Program-made: the position numbers and the translations under genes
Notes under the pieces: generated by a model
What the model was told of the DNA's origin: nothing
Databases searched by the model: none
Seen by the model: the letters and a program-made list of their open reading frames with translations, nothing else
NCBI GenBank assembly: GCA_903889815.1
Contig: CAISYX010000287.1
Location: 1 to 5,642, forward strand
Source of the DNA: an uncultured Gammaproteobacteria bacterium
GTDB lineage: Bacteria; Pseudomonadota; Gammaproteobacteria; Pseudomonadales; Pseudohongiellaceae
Direction: 5' to 3'
Length of the DNA: 5,642 nt
Part shown: positions 1-5,642 of the stretch, in pieces
How the letters are laid out: each line of letters begins with the position of its first letter
Position numbering within the stretch: position 1 is the first letter of the stretch

Positions 1-1129
1 GGTCGAATGGCAGAATGAAGCCAATGACGACGGCAATCTGCTCAGGGGTCAGCCCGATGGCACTCATCACTGCGGAAATCAGGAACAATGACGCACCCGG
101 CACGGCTGCGGTACCAATGGACACCATCGTCGTGGCCCCAACGATGACCAGATAGTCGGCGAATGCCAGCGGCAGTCCGAATGCCTGTGCTGCAAATATC
201 GTCACGATTCCCACATACAGCGCGGTGCCATCCATGTTGATCGTGGCGCCCAGCGGGATGACAGTGGTCGCCACCACCGGGCGAATGCCCAGATTGCGTT
301 CGGCAACTGACAAGGTGACAGGCATGGTGGCGGAACTCGACGATGTCGAGAACCCCACGAGGGTCACGTCCCGGGCGCCGCGAAAAAAGTTCAAGGGACT
401 CAGTCGGACCAGGAACTTCATCATGGAACCATAGACCAGCACCGCGTGCAGCACACAGCCGACAAACACCGCCAGGGCGAGACGCACGACATCCAGCAAA
501 GCAAGCACACCCTGCGTCCCGGCCACCCAGGCGATCAGCGCGAAAACGCCGAAGGGGGCCACTTCCATGACCCAGCCCGTAATCTTGAGCATGATTTCAG
601 AGGCGGCATCGACCAGATCGGCCACTGGCTTTGCCCGCTCGCCAATGACCAGTCCGGCAATACCCAGCAAAACGGCAAAGAAGATCACTGACAGCACGTT
701 GCCTTCCGCAAGCGCTGCAATTGGATTGCGCGGAACGATGTCCATCATTTGCTGTGACATCGACACAGACTCTCGCACCGGAATGTCTCCCGGCACGGCC
801 GCAGAGAGATCCACCCCGACACCGGGTTGCAACAGCAGTGCCAGGGCAATCCCGATGCAGATGGCGAGGAGTGTGGTGATCATGAACAGGGCCAGTGTCT
901 TGATGCCAAGCGACCCCAGTTTTTGCGGATCGCCCATCGCAATGACGCCAGATACCAGGGTAAAGAAGACCAGGGGCACCACCACCATGCTGATGAGGCG
1001 CACGAACAGATCGCCGATCCATTTGATGGAAACCGCACTCTCACCCAGCAGACTGCCGACTATGACACCCGCCACCAAGGCCAGCAGAATGCGTTTCCAC
1101 AAAGCGATTTCGAACCACGCGCGCAACAT
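1..1129 (-). CDS. Dicarboxylate/amino acid:cation symporter (SDF/DAACS family), C-terminus beyond window
   Basis: Inner-membrane secondary transporter that takes up a dicarboxylate or acidic/neutral amino acid with sodium or protons. I translated the minus strand from ATG at 1129-1127 and found 376 open codons to the left edge. Visible family marks: TM1 at about residues 10-30; MVVVPLVF (48-55) in TM2; hydrophobic spans at about 78-103 and 143-163; APFGVFALIA from 191; the serine-rich HP1 re-entrant loop STSSSSATMPVT (261-272); the TM7 sodium-site motif GATINMDGTALY (NMDGT at 298-302); and the HP2 loop ending VPGASL (from 344). The visible part ends in ILPFD, just before the TM8 block (D..RT..NV.GD in the family) that largely sets substrate choice, so GltP-like and DctA-like cannot be separated. 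Members usually run to 400-440 residues, so roughly 30-60 are missing. The start is supported by an AGGGG Shine-Dalgarno 6 bases upstream. It diverges from the fpr-type gene. The family call is secure; the substrate is unknown. Confidence 0.95.
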   Translation of the reverse strand, partial: MLRAWFEIALWKRILLALVAGVIVGSLLGESAVSIKWIGDLFVRLISMVVVPLVFFTLVSGVIAMGDPQKLGSLGIKTLALFMITTLLAICIGIALALLLQPGVGVDLSAAVPGDIPVRESVSMSQQMMDIVPRNPIAALAEGNVLSVIFFAVLLGIAGLVIGERAKPVADLVDAASEIMLKITGWVMEVAPFGVFALIAWVAGTQGVLALLDVVRLALAVFVGCVLHAVLVYGSMMKFLVRLSPLNFFRGARDVTLVGFSTSSSSATMPVTLSVAERNLGIRPVVATTVIPLGATINMDGTALYVGIVTIFAAQAFGLPLAFADYLVIVGATTMVSIGTAAVPGASLFLISAVMSAIGLTPEQIAVVIGFILPFD

Positions 1130-1135
1130 ATTTTT

Positions 1136-1140
1136 CCCCT
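1136..1140 (-). promoter_or_regulatory. Ribosome binding site of the symporter
   Basis: On the minus strand AGGGG sits 6 bases before the ATG at 1129. It fixes this start: the codons after it (MLRAWFEIALWKRILLA) read as a normal N-terminus and first membrane segment for the family. Confidence 0.7.
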
Positions 1141-1209
1141 CGGGATCATCTTGTTGACCTGAGCAACCGTATCAGGATTCTGGCTTCCGAGCCTACAGAA
1201 AAAGCAATC

Positions 1210-1223
1210 GCAGTGCCAACTGC
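1210..1223. repeat. Small inverted repeat in the divergent intergenic region
   Basis: GCAGT, 4-base spacer GCCA, ACTGC: perfect 5-bp arms in the 151-base gap between the symporter and the fpr-type gene. It overlaps TTGGCA on the minus strand (1219-1214), a fair -35 match for the symporter, but the hexamer 17-18 bases downstream (GTAGGC or TAGGCT) is a poor -10. It could be an operator half or chance. The rest of the gap shows no convincing promoter pair on either strand. Confidence 0.2.
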
Positions 1224-1270
1224 TTTCCCGGGAATGTGCGACAATGCGCGCCCGATACTTACAGGTAATC

Positions 1271-1274
1271 AGGT
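1271..1274 (+). promoter_or_regulatory. Ribosome binding site of the ferredoxin-NADP reductase gene
   Basis: AGGT lies 6 bases before the ATG at 1281. It is a short, moderate Shine-Dalgarno. It agrees with the start expected from alignment with E. coli Fpr (248 residues against 251 here). Confidence 0.5.
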
Positions 1275-1280
1275 CTCACG

Positions 1281-2036
1281 ATGGTCGAGTCACACACGCA
1301 GTGGATTGAAGGGCTAGTCGCCAGCAACATCCACTGGACCCCGAATCTGTTTTCTTTGCGCATAGAAGCTGATGTGGCGCCTTTTGAAGCCGGGCAGTAC
1401 ACCTCCCTTGCGCTGGAAATTGGTGGCGTGCGCGTGGCGCAGCCCTACTCCATTCTGAGCGTCCCGGACACCACACCCCTGGAGTTCTTCTTCTACACAC
1501 AGCTCGACGGCCAGTTGTCGGCAGAGCTCGGACGACTGCACCCCGGCGACCGGGTCTGGGTGAAGCAGATACCCGAGGGCCGATTCACGCTGGATCAGGT
1601 GCCCCCGGGGCGCGACTTGTGGCTGCTGGCCACCGGCACTGGCGTCTCCCCATTCCTGTCACTCCTGCGCACACCGGAGCCCTGGCAGCGTTTTGAACAC
1701 ATTGTGCTGGTGTATGCAGTGCGCCAGTGGAGCGATGTGGCCTATGGGGACGTTGTGGCACAACTGCAGGCACAGTACGGGGAGCGCTTTACATTCGTGC
1801 CCTTCGTCAGTCGCGAGAAAGTCGAGAACACCGTGCATGGCCATATCCCCGCCAGCATCAGCAATGGCACGCTGGAGCGGGTAGCCGCCCGCGGCATGTC
1901 GACTCAGAATTCCCGTTTCATGCTGTGCGGAAATCCCGGCATGGTGCAGGACGCCCTGAGCGCTCTGCAGCAACGTGGCTTTGTGCGCAGTGAGGAAGGC
2001 AGGACCGGACACATCACGCTCGAAGCTTACTGGTAG
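1281..2036 (+). CDS. fpr: Ferredoxin/flavodoxin-NADP(+) reductase, bacterial type
   Basis: Cytoplasmic FAD enzyme that moves electrons between NADPH and ferredoxin or flavodoxin, feeding reductive biosynthesis, Fe-S repair and oxidative-stress responses. The 251-residue product follows E. coli Fpr, as I recall it, end to end. N-terminal FAD barrel: LFSL (23-26), PFEAGQY (34-40) and the flavin motif around residues 54-60 (QPYSILS). C-terminal NADP domain: LATGTGVSPFLS (116-127), the nucleotide-binding GTG..P segment; CGNPGMV (216-222); and the ending GHITLEAYW, which matches the conserved terminal tyrosine-tryptophan of this class. One oddity: the flavin motif is normally R-x-Y-S, and here the arginine position is Gln54 (codon CAG at 1440-1442), with Pro55-Tyr56-Ser57. 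The gene diverges from the symporter and converges on the TBDR with a 24-base gap, so it is probably monocistronic. No terminator is visible after it. Family assignment is secure; the electron partner is not determined. Confidence 0.93.
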   Translation: MVESHTQWIEGLVASNIHWTPNLFSLRIEADVAPFEAGQYTSLALEIGGVRVAQPYSILSVPDTTPLEFFFYTQLDGQLSAELGRLHPGDRVWVKQIPEGRFTLDQVPPGRDLWLLATGTGVSPFLSLLRTPEPWQRFEHIVLVYAVRQWSDVAYGDVVAQLQAQYGERFTFVPFVSREKVENTVHGHIPASISNGTLERVAARGMSTQNSRFMLCGNPGMVQDALSALQQRGFVRSEEGRTGHITLEAYW

Positions 2037-2060
2037 CACGCCAGTGCGTTCGTAACGTGC
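2037..2060. other. Convergent gap between fpr and the TonB-dependent receptor
   Basis: Only 24 bases separate the two stop codons (TAG at 2034-2036 on plus, TAG at 2063-2061 on minus). There is no GC-rich hairpin with a T-run for either strand. The best structure is GTGC-CTAT-GCAC (2057-2068), 4-bp arms, too weak to call. Transcripts from the two sides may overlap unless termination is Rho-dependent. Confidence 0.6.
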
Positions 2061-4547
2061 CTATGCACCGGGAGTCCATTCAATGGAAGCCCAGAACTGT
2101 CGGCCCCACGGTGTCGACAAGCGCGTCTCGAACCCACCCTGCATGGGCATGCGCTGGGGGCGCTGGTCGAACAGGTTGGAGACCCCCACGCTCACGTTGA
2201 ACTCGCTGTCGAAGTACTCATCCAGCACGATCGAGTAGCGGGCATCGAAGCGCAACTCGCCTTTGATGGTGCGAGGGGCAATCCAGCCATCGTTATAGGC
2301 ATCCACTGTCACGTCGTCGTACTTCACCGTGTGCCAGTAGTTGGCAGACAGCGAGGCGGACTGGTTGTCCACGAACCAGTTCATACGGACATTGCTCTTG
2401 AACTTCGGCATCGGCGGCACGATTCCCGTGCCGGCGTTCTGCAGGCCAACCGCTTCCTTGCGACCACCGAACAGATCCTGGTAGTCAAAGGACTTGTAGT
2501 AGGTGGTCTGCGTTGTCGTGGAGAACGAGCCCCAGTTATCCGTCTGGAAGTCGTAGGTAGCCGTCACATCGAACAGGTCGATCCACACCGAGCTGATGTT
2601 CTGAGCCTGGGTGAATACGGCACTGACGGACTGGTCCGCGCGGCGATCCACTGACGAGCCTGTACGGGTCGCATAGTCAGCAAGCCATGCGTTGGCCGCC
2701 GCACGCGTCGCTGAGCCCACTGCGGAGTCGTAGTTGGCGATGCCTGTCTGGCCCAGGAACTGCTGGAACTGGAATGTCACGGTGTCCTGTGTGGTCAGTA
2801 TGCGGATGCGGTCGGTGTACTCGATCTCCTGATAATCCAGAGAAATCTCGAAGCCTTCCAGTGCGCCGCCAGCCTGCCAGGTCAGACCAAGGTTCTTGAT
2901 TGCAGAAGTCTCCGGGTCAAGGTTAGGGTTGCCCGCAGAGCAGGTCGTTGCGCCAATCAGCAGATTGTTGGTAAACGGATCGCGTCCGCTGAAGACTTCG
3001 CCACAGTTCTCGTCACGGACATAGGGTCGTGCCTGCACCGGGCTTGGCGCCAGGAAACTCTCCCCCCAGGATGCTCGAACCGCAAGGCCTTCGATAGCCT
3101 CCCAGCGCAAAGCGACTTTCGGCGTGGTGGCTTCCAGACCGAAGTCCTTGAACTGCTCGTGCCGGACTGCCGCCTGCACGGCGAGTGTCTCGAGAATCGG
3201 GAACTCGATCTCTATGAACGCGGCGCGCACTGCCGAGAAGTAGTGATCGTCCGTTGGCAGCGGCGCACCGACCACGGTGTTGTAGTCCCAGCCTGCGGCA
3301 TCCATCGGGTTGGCGAAGCGATCATCCACCACATCGCGCCACTGGTAACCGGCAGCCATCGCCACTGCTCCTGCCGGCACCTCGAAAAGCTCTCCAGTCA
3401 GGACGGTTTCAAAGATATCCAGCTCTTCACGTTGCGTAAGCCGGTTCTTGTCCACTTCAAAAAGCCATTCCGTAATCGCTTTGGAGTTGCTGGTCACCCC
3501 TTCGCGATAGAACGGAGAGCGGCGATCCGCCGAGCCGAAGGGGTTCCAGTATTCGTTGCCGTTCGGACCGCCAAGGCCAGCCAGACCCAGCTGCAACTTG
3601 CCAAGGTGCAAAGTGTACGAGTCACTCATCGACCGCCCTTGCTGGGCGGAGTAGTAGCTGTATCCTGTCCAGGTGTCGGACAGGTCAAATTCAGCCGCGA
3701 GCTTCACTCTGTTGATCTGGGTATGCGTCTCGAAGGAGCGTGAGCCGCCGGAGTCCTCAATATAGCTGGGCCGGTGTGTGTAGGACTCGGTGACTGGACG
3801 CCAGTTCCAGGGCACCACATCGAAGCCATAGGGGTTCGCGGGGTGATTGGCACGTACGTACAACACATTCTGGTTGTTGCCTGTAACGGCCGTTGTGGAC
3901 GTCGTGCGGCCATTGGCGATGCGGTAGGAATTGTTCAACGTGGCATTCAGGCGCAGCCAGTCGGCGGCCTCGTAGCTCACGGAGTTGTAGAGGTTGTAGA
4001 TCTCTTCTTCCACGGAGTACTGGAACTGTTTGGTGTAATCGAACAGGCAATTGCCGGTCAGAACGCCAGCGGCCGTGCGTTGCGGCACCCCCGAGGGTGT
4101 GCTGTATTTGCCCTGGCCATGGCCCGGGGAGCCAGCGTTGAAGGTGCCGCAGGACGGGTCGATCAGCAGTCGGTTGCTTGCTGCCGTGGAGACCACTCCG
4201 CCATGACGCTGATACAGGCGCACAGCAGCCGGCGCAGGAGTCGTCACGCGGCGGAAGGTGCCGGGATTGCCCGACGTCGAAGTGCCGTAGGCCATTTCCC
4301 ACTCTCGCGGCCTTTCATACTGCATCAGCGGCGTCTTTTTCTTGTTCTCGAACGCGCCGACATAGGAAATGCCATTGTCGAACGTATGTCCGAAAAGCAC
4401 CGAGGCGGTGGTGTCCTCCATGCCCTTCTCGTCGGTGGTCTGGTAATAAGTACGGACGCGAATACCCGCGAATTCCTTCATGGGAATGATGTTGACCACA
4501 CCGGCCACGGCATCCGAACCGTACAAGGCGGAGCCTCCGTCCAGCAC
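2061..4547 (-). CDS. C-terminal plug remnant and beta-barrel of the TonB-dependent receptor
   Basis: Open part after the amber codon, shown here from the GTG at 4547 (receptor codon 152); the matching frame actually extends up to 4682. A product from this GTG would lack signal peptide, TonB box and half the plug, so it is unlikely to be a functional gene alone. The region holds the plug end (YGSDAVAGVVNIIP, 160-173) and 22-strand-type barrel sequence of alternating polar and aromatic residues. The only four cysteines lie in two close pairs, C284/C318 and C666/C687, probably two loop disulfides. Typical TBDR marks are CSAGNPNLDPETS (687-699), GESF, NLFDQRP near the end and the last strand GRQFWASIEW. 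The C-terminus is WTPGA rather than the usual terminal phenylalanine. The last 128 or so residues align with the neighbouring receptor. Confidence 0.6.
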   Translation of the reverse strand: MLDGGSALYGSDAVAGVVNIIPMKEFAGIRVRTYYQTTDEKGMEDTTASVLFGHTFDNGISYVGAFENKKKTPLMQYERPREWEMAYGTSTSGNPGTFRRVTTPAPAAVRLYQRHGGVVSTAASNRLLIDPSCGTFNAGSPGHGQGKYSTPSGVPQRTAAGVLTGNCLFDYTKQFQYSVEEEIYNLYNSVSYEAADWLRLNATLNNSYRIANGRTTSTTAVTGNNQNVLYVRANHPANPYGFDVVPWNWRPVTESYTHRPSYIEDSGGSRSFETHTQINRVKLAAEFDLSDTWTGYSYYSAQQGRSMSDSYTLHLGKLQLGLAGLGGPNGNEYWNPFGSADRRSPFYREGVTSNSKAITEWLFEVDKNRLTQREELDIFETVLTGELFEVPAGAVAMAAGYQWRDVVDDRFANPMDAAGWDYNTVVGAPLPTDDHYFSAVRAAFIEIEFPILETLAVQAAVRHEQFKDFGLEATTPKVALRWEAIEGLAVRASWGESFLAPSPVQARPYVRDENCGEVFSGRDPFTNNLLIGATTCSAGNPNLDPETSAIKNLGLTWQAGGALEGFEISLDYQEIEYTDRIRILTTQDTVTFQFQQFLGQTGIANYDSAVGSATRAAANAWLADYATRTGSSVDRRADQSVSAVFTQAQNISSVWIDLFDVTATYDFQTDNWGSFSTTTQTTYYKSFDYQDLFGGRKEAVGLQNAGTGIVPPMPKFKSNVRMNWFVDNQSASLSANYWHTVKYDDVTVDAYNDGWIAPRTIKGELRFDARYSIVLDEYFDSEFNVSVGVSNLFDQRPQRMPMQGGFETRLSTPWGRQFWASIEWTPGA

Positions 4548-4682
4548 CAGCTCCAGACGGTCAATGGCGATTTCCGGCAGTGACGCGGAGACCGCCGACG
4601 ACAGCGTGCGCGTGCCGTCGATCAGGGCGAGCGTCGAGTTGTCGCCCAGTCCTCGCAGGTTGAAGCTGGCACCAACGGAGTC

Positions 4683-4685
4683 CTA
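4683..4685 (-). other. In-frame amber codon (TAG) at receptor codon 106
   Basis: Plus strand CTA, minus strand TAG, in the context GGT GCG TAG GAC TCC. The same frame continues as DSVGASFNLRGLG. One substitution from CAG (Gln), TGG, AAG, GAG or a Tyr codon would make it. Gln is my preferred ancestor, by C-to-T transition; this is an inference. Confidence 0.9.
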
Positions 4686-5000
4686 CGCACCGTCCTGACC
4701 TGCCAGCACGTTGGCCACCACGTCGGTATTCTGCGTGTAAGTCAGCTCGCGAATGTAGTTGGACATGCTGGGCGCACCTGAGTCGTACAGGTCGGCCTGG
4801 CTGACCGTATCCACCGGGGAATTCTGTGCGAATGCGCTGTTCCTGATGTAGGAGCCGGTCACCACGACTTCCTCGACCTCGGGGTCTGTCGCGTCGGACG
4901 CCTGAGCGTGCACAAGCACGGGGATGGACAGCGATGGTGCCAGAGCGGAATGGATCAGGTGGCGCAGCTTGTCGCGATTGTTCAGCGGAAATCTACGCAT
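4683..5000 (-). CDS. N-terminal fragment of the TonB-dependent receptor (signal peptide, TonB box, start of plug)
   Basis: This 105-residue product is what ordinary translation from the receptor start would give. Residues 1-34 form a Sec signal peptide: basic start (MRRF.., further R and K to residue 13), hydrophobic core about 18-30, likely cleavage after HAQA (31-34). The acidic linker DATDPEVEE leads into VVVTGSYIRN (45-54), the TonB-box/plug entry, then PVDTVSQADL and SMSNYIREL, the usual plug opening. It stops eight residues before the NLRGLG plug motif, so the fragment alone cannot form a plug. The start at 5000 is the only ATG giving a signal peptide; the frame upstream contains no other ATG nearby. 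Its own Shine-Dalgarno is weak (a GAGA-like stretch 8 or so bases upstream). Confidence 0.6.
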   Translation of the reverse strand: MRRFPLNNRDKLRHLIHSALAPSLSIPVLVHAQASDATDPEVEEVVVTGSYIRNSAFAQNSPVDTVSQADLYDSGAPSMSNYIRELTYTQNTDVVANVLAGQDGA

Positions 5001-5037
5001 TGCACATCTCTGATTGAACGCCGTTTTTAGACTGCAT
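4993..5037 (-). CDS. Possible 14-codon leader ORF overlapping the receptor start
   Basis: ATG at 5037-5035 opens MQSKNGVQSEMCNA and ends at TAG 4995-4993, inside the first codons of the receptor, whose ATG is 5000-4998. It is preceded by AAGGA (5045-5041) with a 3-base gap to its ATG, a better Shine-Dalgarno than the one in front of the receptor. The stop lies 3 bases downstream of the receptor ATG, an arrangement that would allow translational coupling by termination-reinitiation. The peptide resembles nothing I know. It may be chance: a 14-codon ORF is not improbable in 200 bases. Confidence 0.25.
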   Translation of the reverse strand: MQSKNGVQSEMCNA

Positions 5038-5065
5038 TTTTCCTTTTTCCAGTGAATACGAAACG

Positions 5066-5098
5066 TCTGTTCCGCATATTGTGAATGTCGGTAACAGA
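5066..5098. promoter_or_regulatory. Imperfect 33-bp dyad upstream of the TonB-dependent receptor, candidate operator
   Basis: Two 15-base arms around GTG (5081-5083): 5066-5080 and 5084-5098 match inversely at 11 of 15 positions. The outer six pairs (TCTGTT / AACAGA) are perfect. It lies 66-98 bases upstream of the receptor ATG, a sensible place for a regulator site. It is not a Fur box by eye. No regulator gene is in the window to pair it with. Confidence 0.3.
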
Positions 5099-5131
5099 AC
5101 AGATTGAGACGAACCTATAGACTGGGGCGAC

Positions 5132-5180
5132 GAAAAAACAAGCAAAAAGGGCCGACGCATACTGATGCGCCGGCCCTTTT
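5132..5180 (-). terminator. Rho-independent terminator of the right-hand TonB-dependent receptor
   Basis: Stem 5149-5160 with 5165-5176 around the loop 5161-5164, 12 GC-rich pairs, extended by an AAAA/TTTT closure (5145-5148 with 5177-5180). On the minus strand the stem is followed by a T-rich tail (TTTTTGCTTGTTTTTTC). The single imperfect pair is a G-U wobble in the minus-strand RNA but an A-C mismatch in a plus-strand RNA, which also favours minus-strand use. It begins 37 bases after the stop of the receptor at 5218. Confidence 0.9.
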
Positions 5181-5217
5181 ACTCCAAACACTCAAGCAAA
5201 CTTCAGCTGTTCACACT

Positions 5218-5642
5218 CTATGCGCCCGGCTGCCAGTCCAGCGACACCCAGACCTGCCTGCCCCACGGAGTGGACAGACGCGACTCGTAACCACCGATCA
5301 TAGCAAAGCGCTGTGGCCTGATGTCGAACAGGTTGGTGACCCCGGCACTCAAGGTGATCTCGCTGTCGAAGTACTGGTCAAAGACATAGGCATACTGCGC
5401 ACTGGTGATGGTTTCCGCTTCGATGGTTCGATCAGTCATGGCAATCCAGCCATCGCCGTAACGATCCACGGGACGGTCGTCGAAGAGCACACTGTGGCGG
5501 TAGTTCGCTGACACACCTGCACTGTGGTTGCCGTTGTACCAACCCAGGCGCAGGCTGCCCTTCACCTTCGGCAATGGTGGCAGAATCGCCGTATCTGCAT
5601 TCTGCTTGCCGAGCCCTTCGATCTCGATTCCCACGTTGTCCA
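5218..5642 (-). CDS. Second TonB-dependent receptor, C-terminal part only
   Basis: Minus-strand frame entering from the right edge and ending at TAG 5220-5218. About 140 residues are visible, covering the last strands of an outer-membrane beta-barrel. It aligns with the end of the neighbouring receptor from GLQNAGTGIVPP (GKQNADTAILPP here) to the C-terminus: 75 of 128 aligned residues identical by hand count, with one 2-residue insertion after DGWIA. Shared blocks are YFDSE, NLFD.RPQR, ESRLSTPWGRQ (ETRLSTPWGRQ in the neighbour) and the ending W.PGA. At DNA level, 17 identical bases occur at 5359-5375 and 2202-2218, each 141 bases from its own stop, showing no indel in the last 47 codons. No internal stop is visible. 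It lies upstream of the interrupted receptor in the direction of transcription, with its own terminator between. Substrate unknown. Confidence 0.93.
   Translation of the reverse strand, partial: DNVGIEIEGLGKQNADTAILPPLPKVKGSLRLGWYNGNHSAGVSANYRHSVLFDDRPVDRYGDGWIAMTDRTIEAETITSAQYAYVFDQYFDSEITLSAGVTNLFDIRPQRFAMIGGYESRLSTPWGRQVWVSLDWQPGA

Larger units (their letters stand above)
2061..5000 (-). pseudogene. TonB-dependent outer-membrane receptor interrupted by one in-frame amber codon
   Basis: Outer-membrane beta-barrel with N-terminal plug, energised by TonB-ExbBD to import a scarce ligand (siderophore, vitamin, glycan, peptide or similar; undetermined here). Read from ATG at 5000, the frame spans 979 codons to TAG at 2063-2061, a normal TBDR length, but codon 106 (4685-4683) is TAG. 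Before it: signal peptide (about 1-34, ending VHAQA), acidic stretch, TonB-box-like EEVVVT (43-48), first part of the plug. After it, in the same frame with no other stop or shift for 873 codons: NLRGLG (114-119), LIDGTRTL, GSALYGSDAVAGVVN (156-170), then the barrel. A single substitution (for example CAG to TAG) explains the break. It could be a recent nonsense mutation, a suppressed or read-through amber, or a base-call error; the intact remainder argues against old decay. Receptor identity is near certain; functional state is open. Confidence 0.9.

Noticed and set aside
567..1162. Plus-strand open frames of up to 196 codons across the symporter region
   Set aside because: They are antisense to a clean SDF-family reading frame, have low-complexity S/T/P/R-rich or H/Q-rich translations, and no recognisable motif.
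2057..2068. GTGC-CTAT-GCAC hairpin at the end of the receptor as a bidirectional terminator
   Set aside because: Only 4-bp arms and no T-run on either side.
4545..4547. GTG at 4547 as a genuine start of a separate gene
   Set aside because: It falls in the middle of a conserved plug motif (ELVLDGGSALYGSD). The matching frame continues upstream to the amber codon, and the product would have no signal peptide.
3159..4583. Long plus-strand open frames (194 and 269 codons) and a 181-codon minus-strand frame within the receptor
   Set aside because: They overlap the receptor frame, whose plug and barrel motifs are clear. The translations show no domain and arise from GC-rich codon structure.
4683..4685. 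TAG as a pyrrolysine or other programmed recoding site
   Set aside because: No pyl genes or recoding structure are seen, the bacterium type makes pyrrolysine improbable, and a plug-domain position gives no functional reason for it. A plain nonsense mutation or base error is simpler.
5114..5119. TATAGG on the minus strand with TTGTTT 16 bases upstream as a promoter for the interrupted receptor
   Set aside because: Four of six at -10, weak -35, and the -35 lies in the T-tract of the preceding terminator. Suggestive position but not supportable from sequence alone.
5104..5511. 135-codon plus-strand open frame at the right end
   Set aside because: It runs through the terminator and is antisense to the second receptor; there is no ribosome site or known motif.

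Overview
The window (about 5.6 kb) looks like chromosomal DNA of a GC-rich Gram-negative bacterium, most likely a gammaproteobacterium. The basis is a gamma-type ferredoxin-NADP reductase and two outer-membrane TonB-dependent receptors (TBDRs) of the kind whose plug opens with a 'VEEVVVTGSYIR' stretch. I name no genus. Marine or other aquatic heterotrophic lineages rich in TBDRs are a reasonable guess, but only a guess.

Layout, left to right. (1) Bases 1-1129, minus strand: the first 376 codons of a sodium/proton:dicarboxylate or amino-acid symporter (SDF/DAACS family). Its C-terminus lies beyond the left edge. (2) 1130-1280: divergent intergenic region with both ribosome binding sites and a small inverted repeat. 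(3) 1281-2036, plus strand: a complete 251-residue ferredoxin/flavodoxin-NADP(+) reductase (fpr type). (4) A 24-base convergent gap. (5) 2061-5000, minus strand: a full-length TBDR reading frame (979 codon positions) cut by one in-frame TAG at codon 106, inside the plug domain. Everything before and after the TAG is in one frame and well conserved. (6) 5001-5217: the receptor's 5' region, holding a possible 14-codon leader ORF that overlaps the receptor start, an imperfect 33-bp dyad, and a strong intrinsic terminator belonging to the upstream gene. (7) 5218-5642, minus strand: the C-terminal 140 or so residues of a second TBDR, a paralogue of the first (75 of 128 aligned residues identical by hand count).

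How they fit together: the two TBDRs are a tandem pair on the minus strand, transcribed right to left and separated by a terminator, so the interrupted receptor probably has its own promoter. The substrate of neither receptor can be read from the sequence. The symporter and fpr are divergent neighbours with no evident metabolic link to the receptors.

I see no CRISPR array, tRNA, rRNA, transposase, integrase, toxin-antitoxin or defence system, and nothing that amounts to a new biological system. The points most worth a second look are the isolated amber codon in an otherwise intact receptor, the leader ORF and dyad upstream of it, and the unusual '-PGA' C-termini shared by both receptors.
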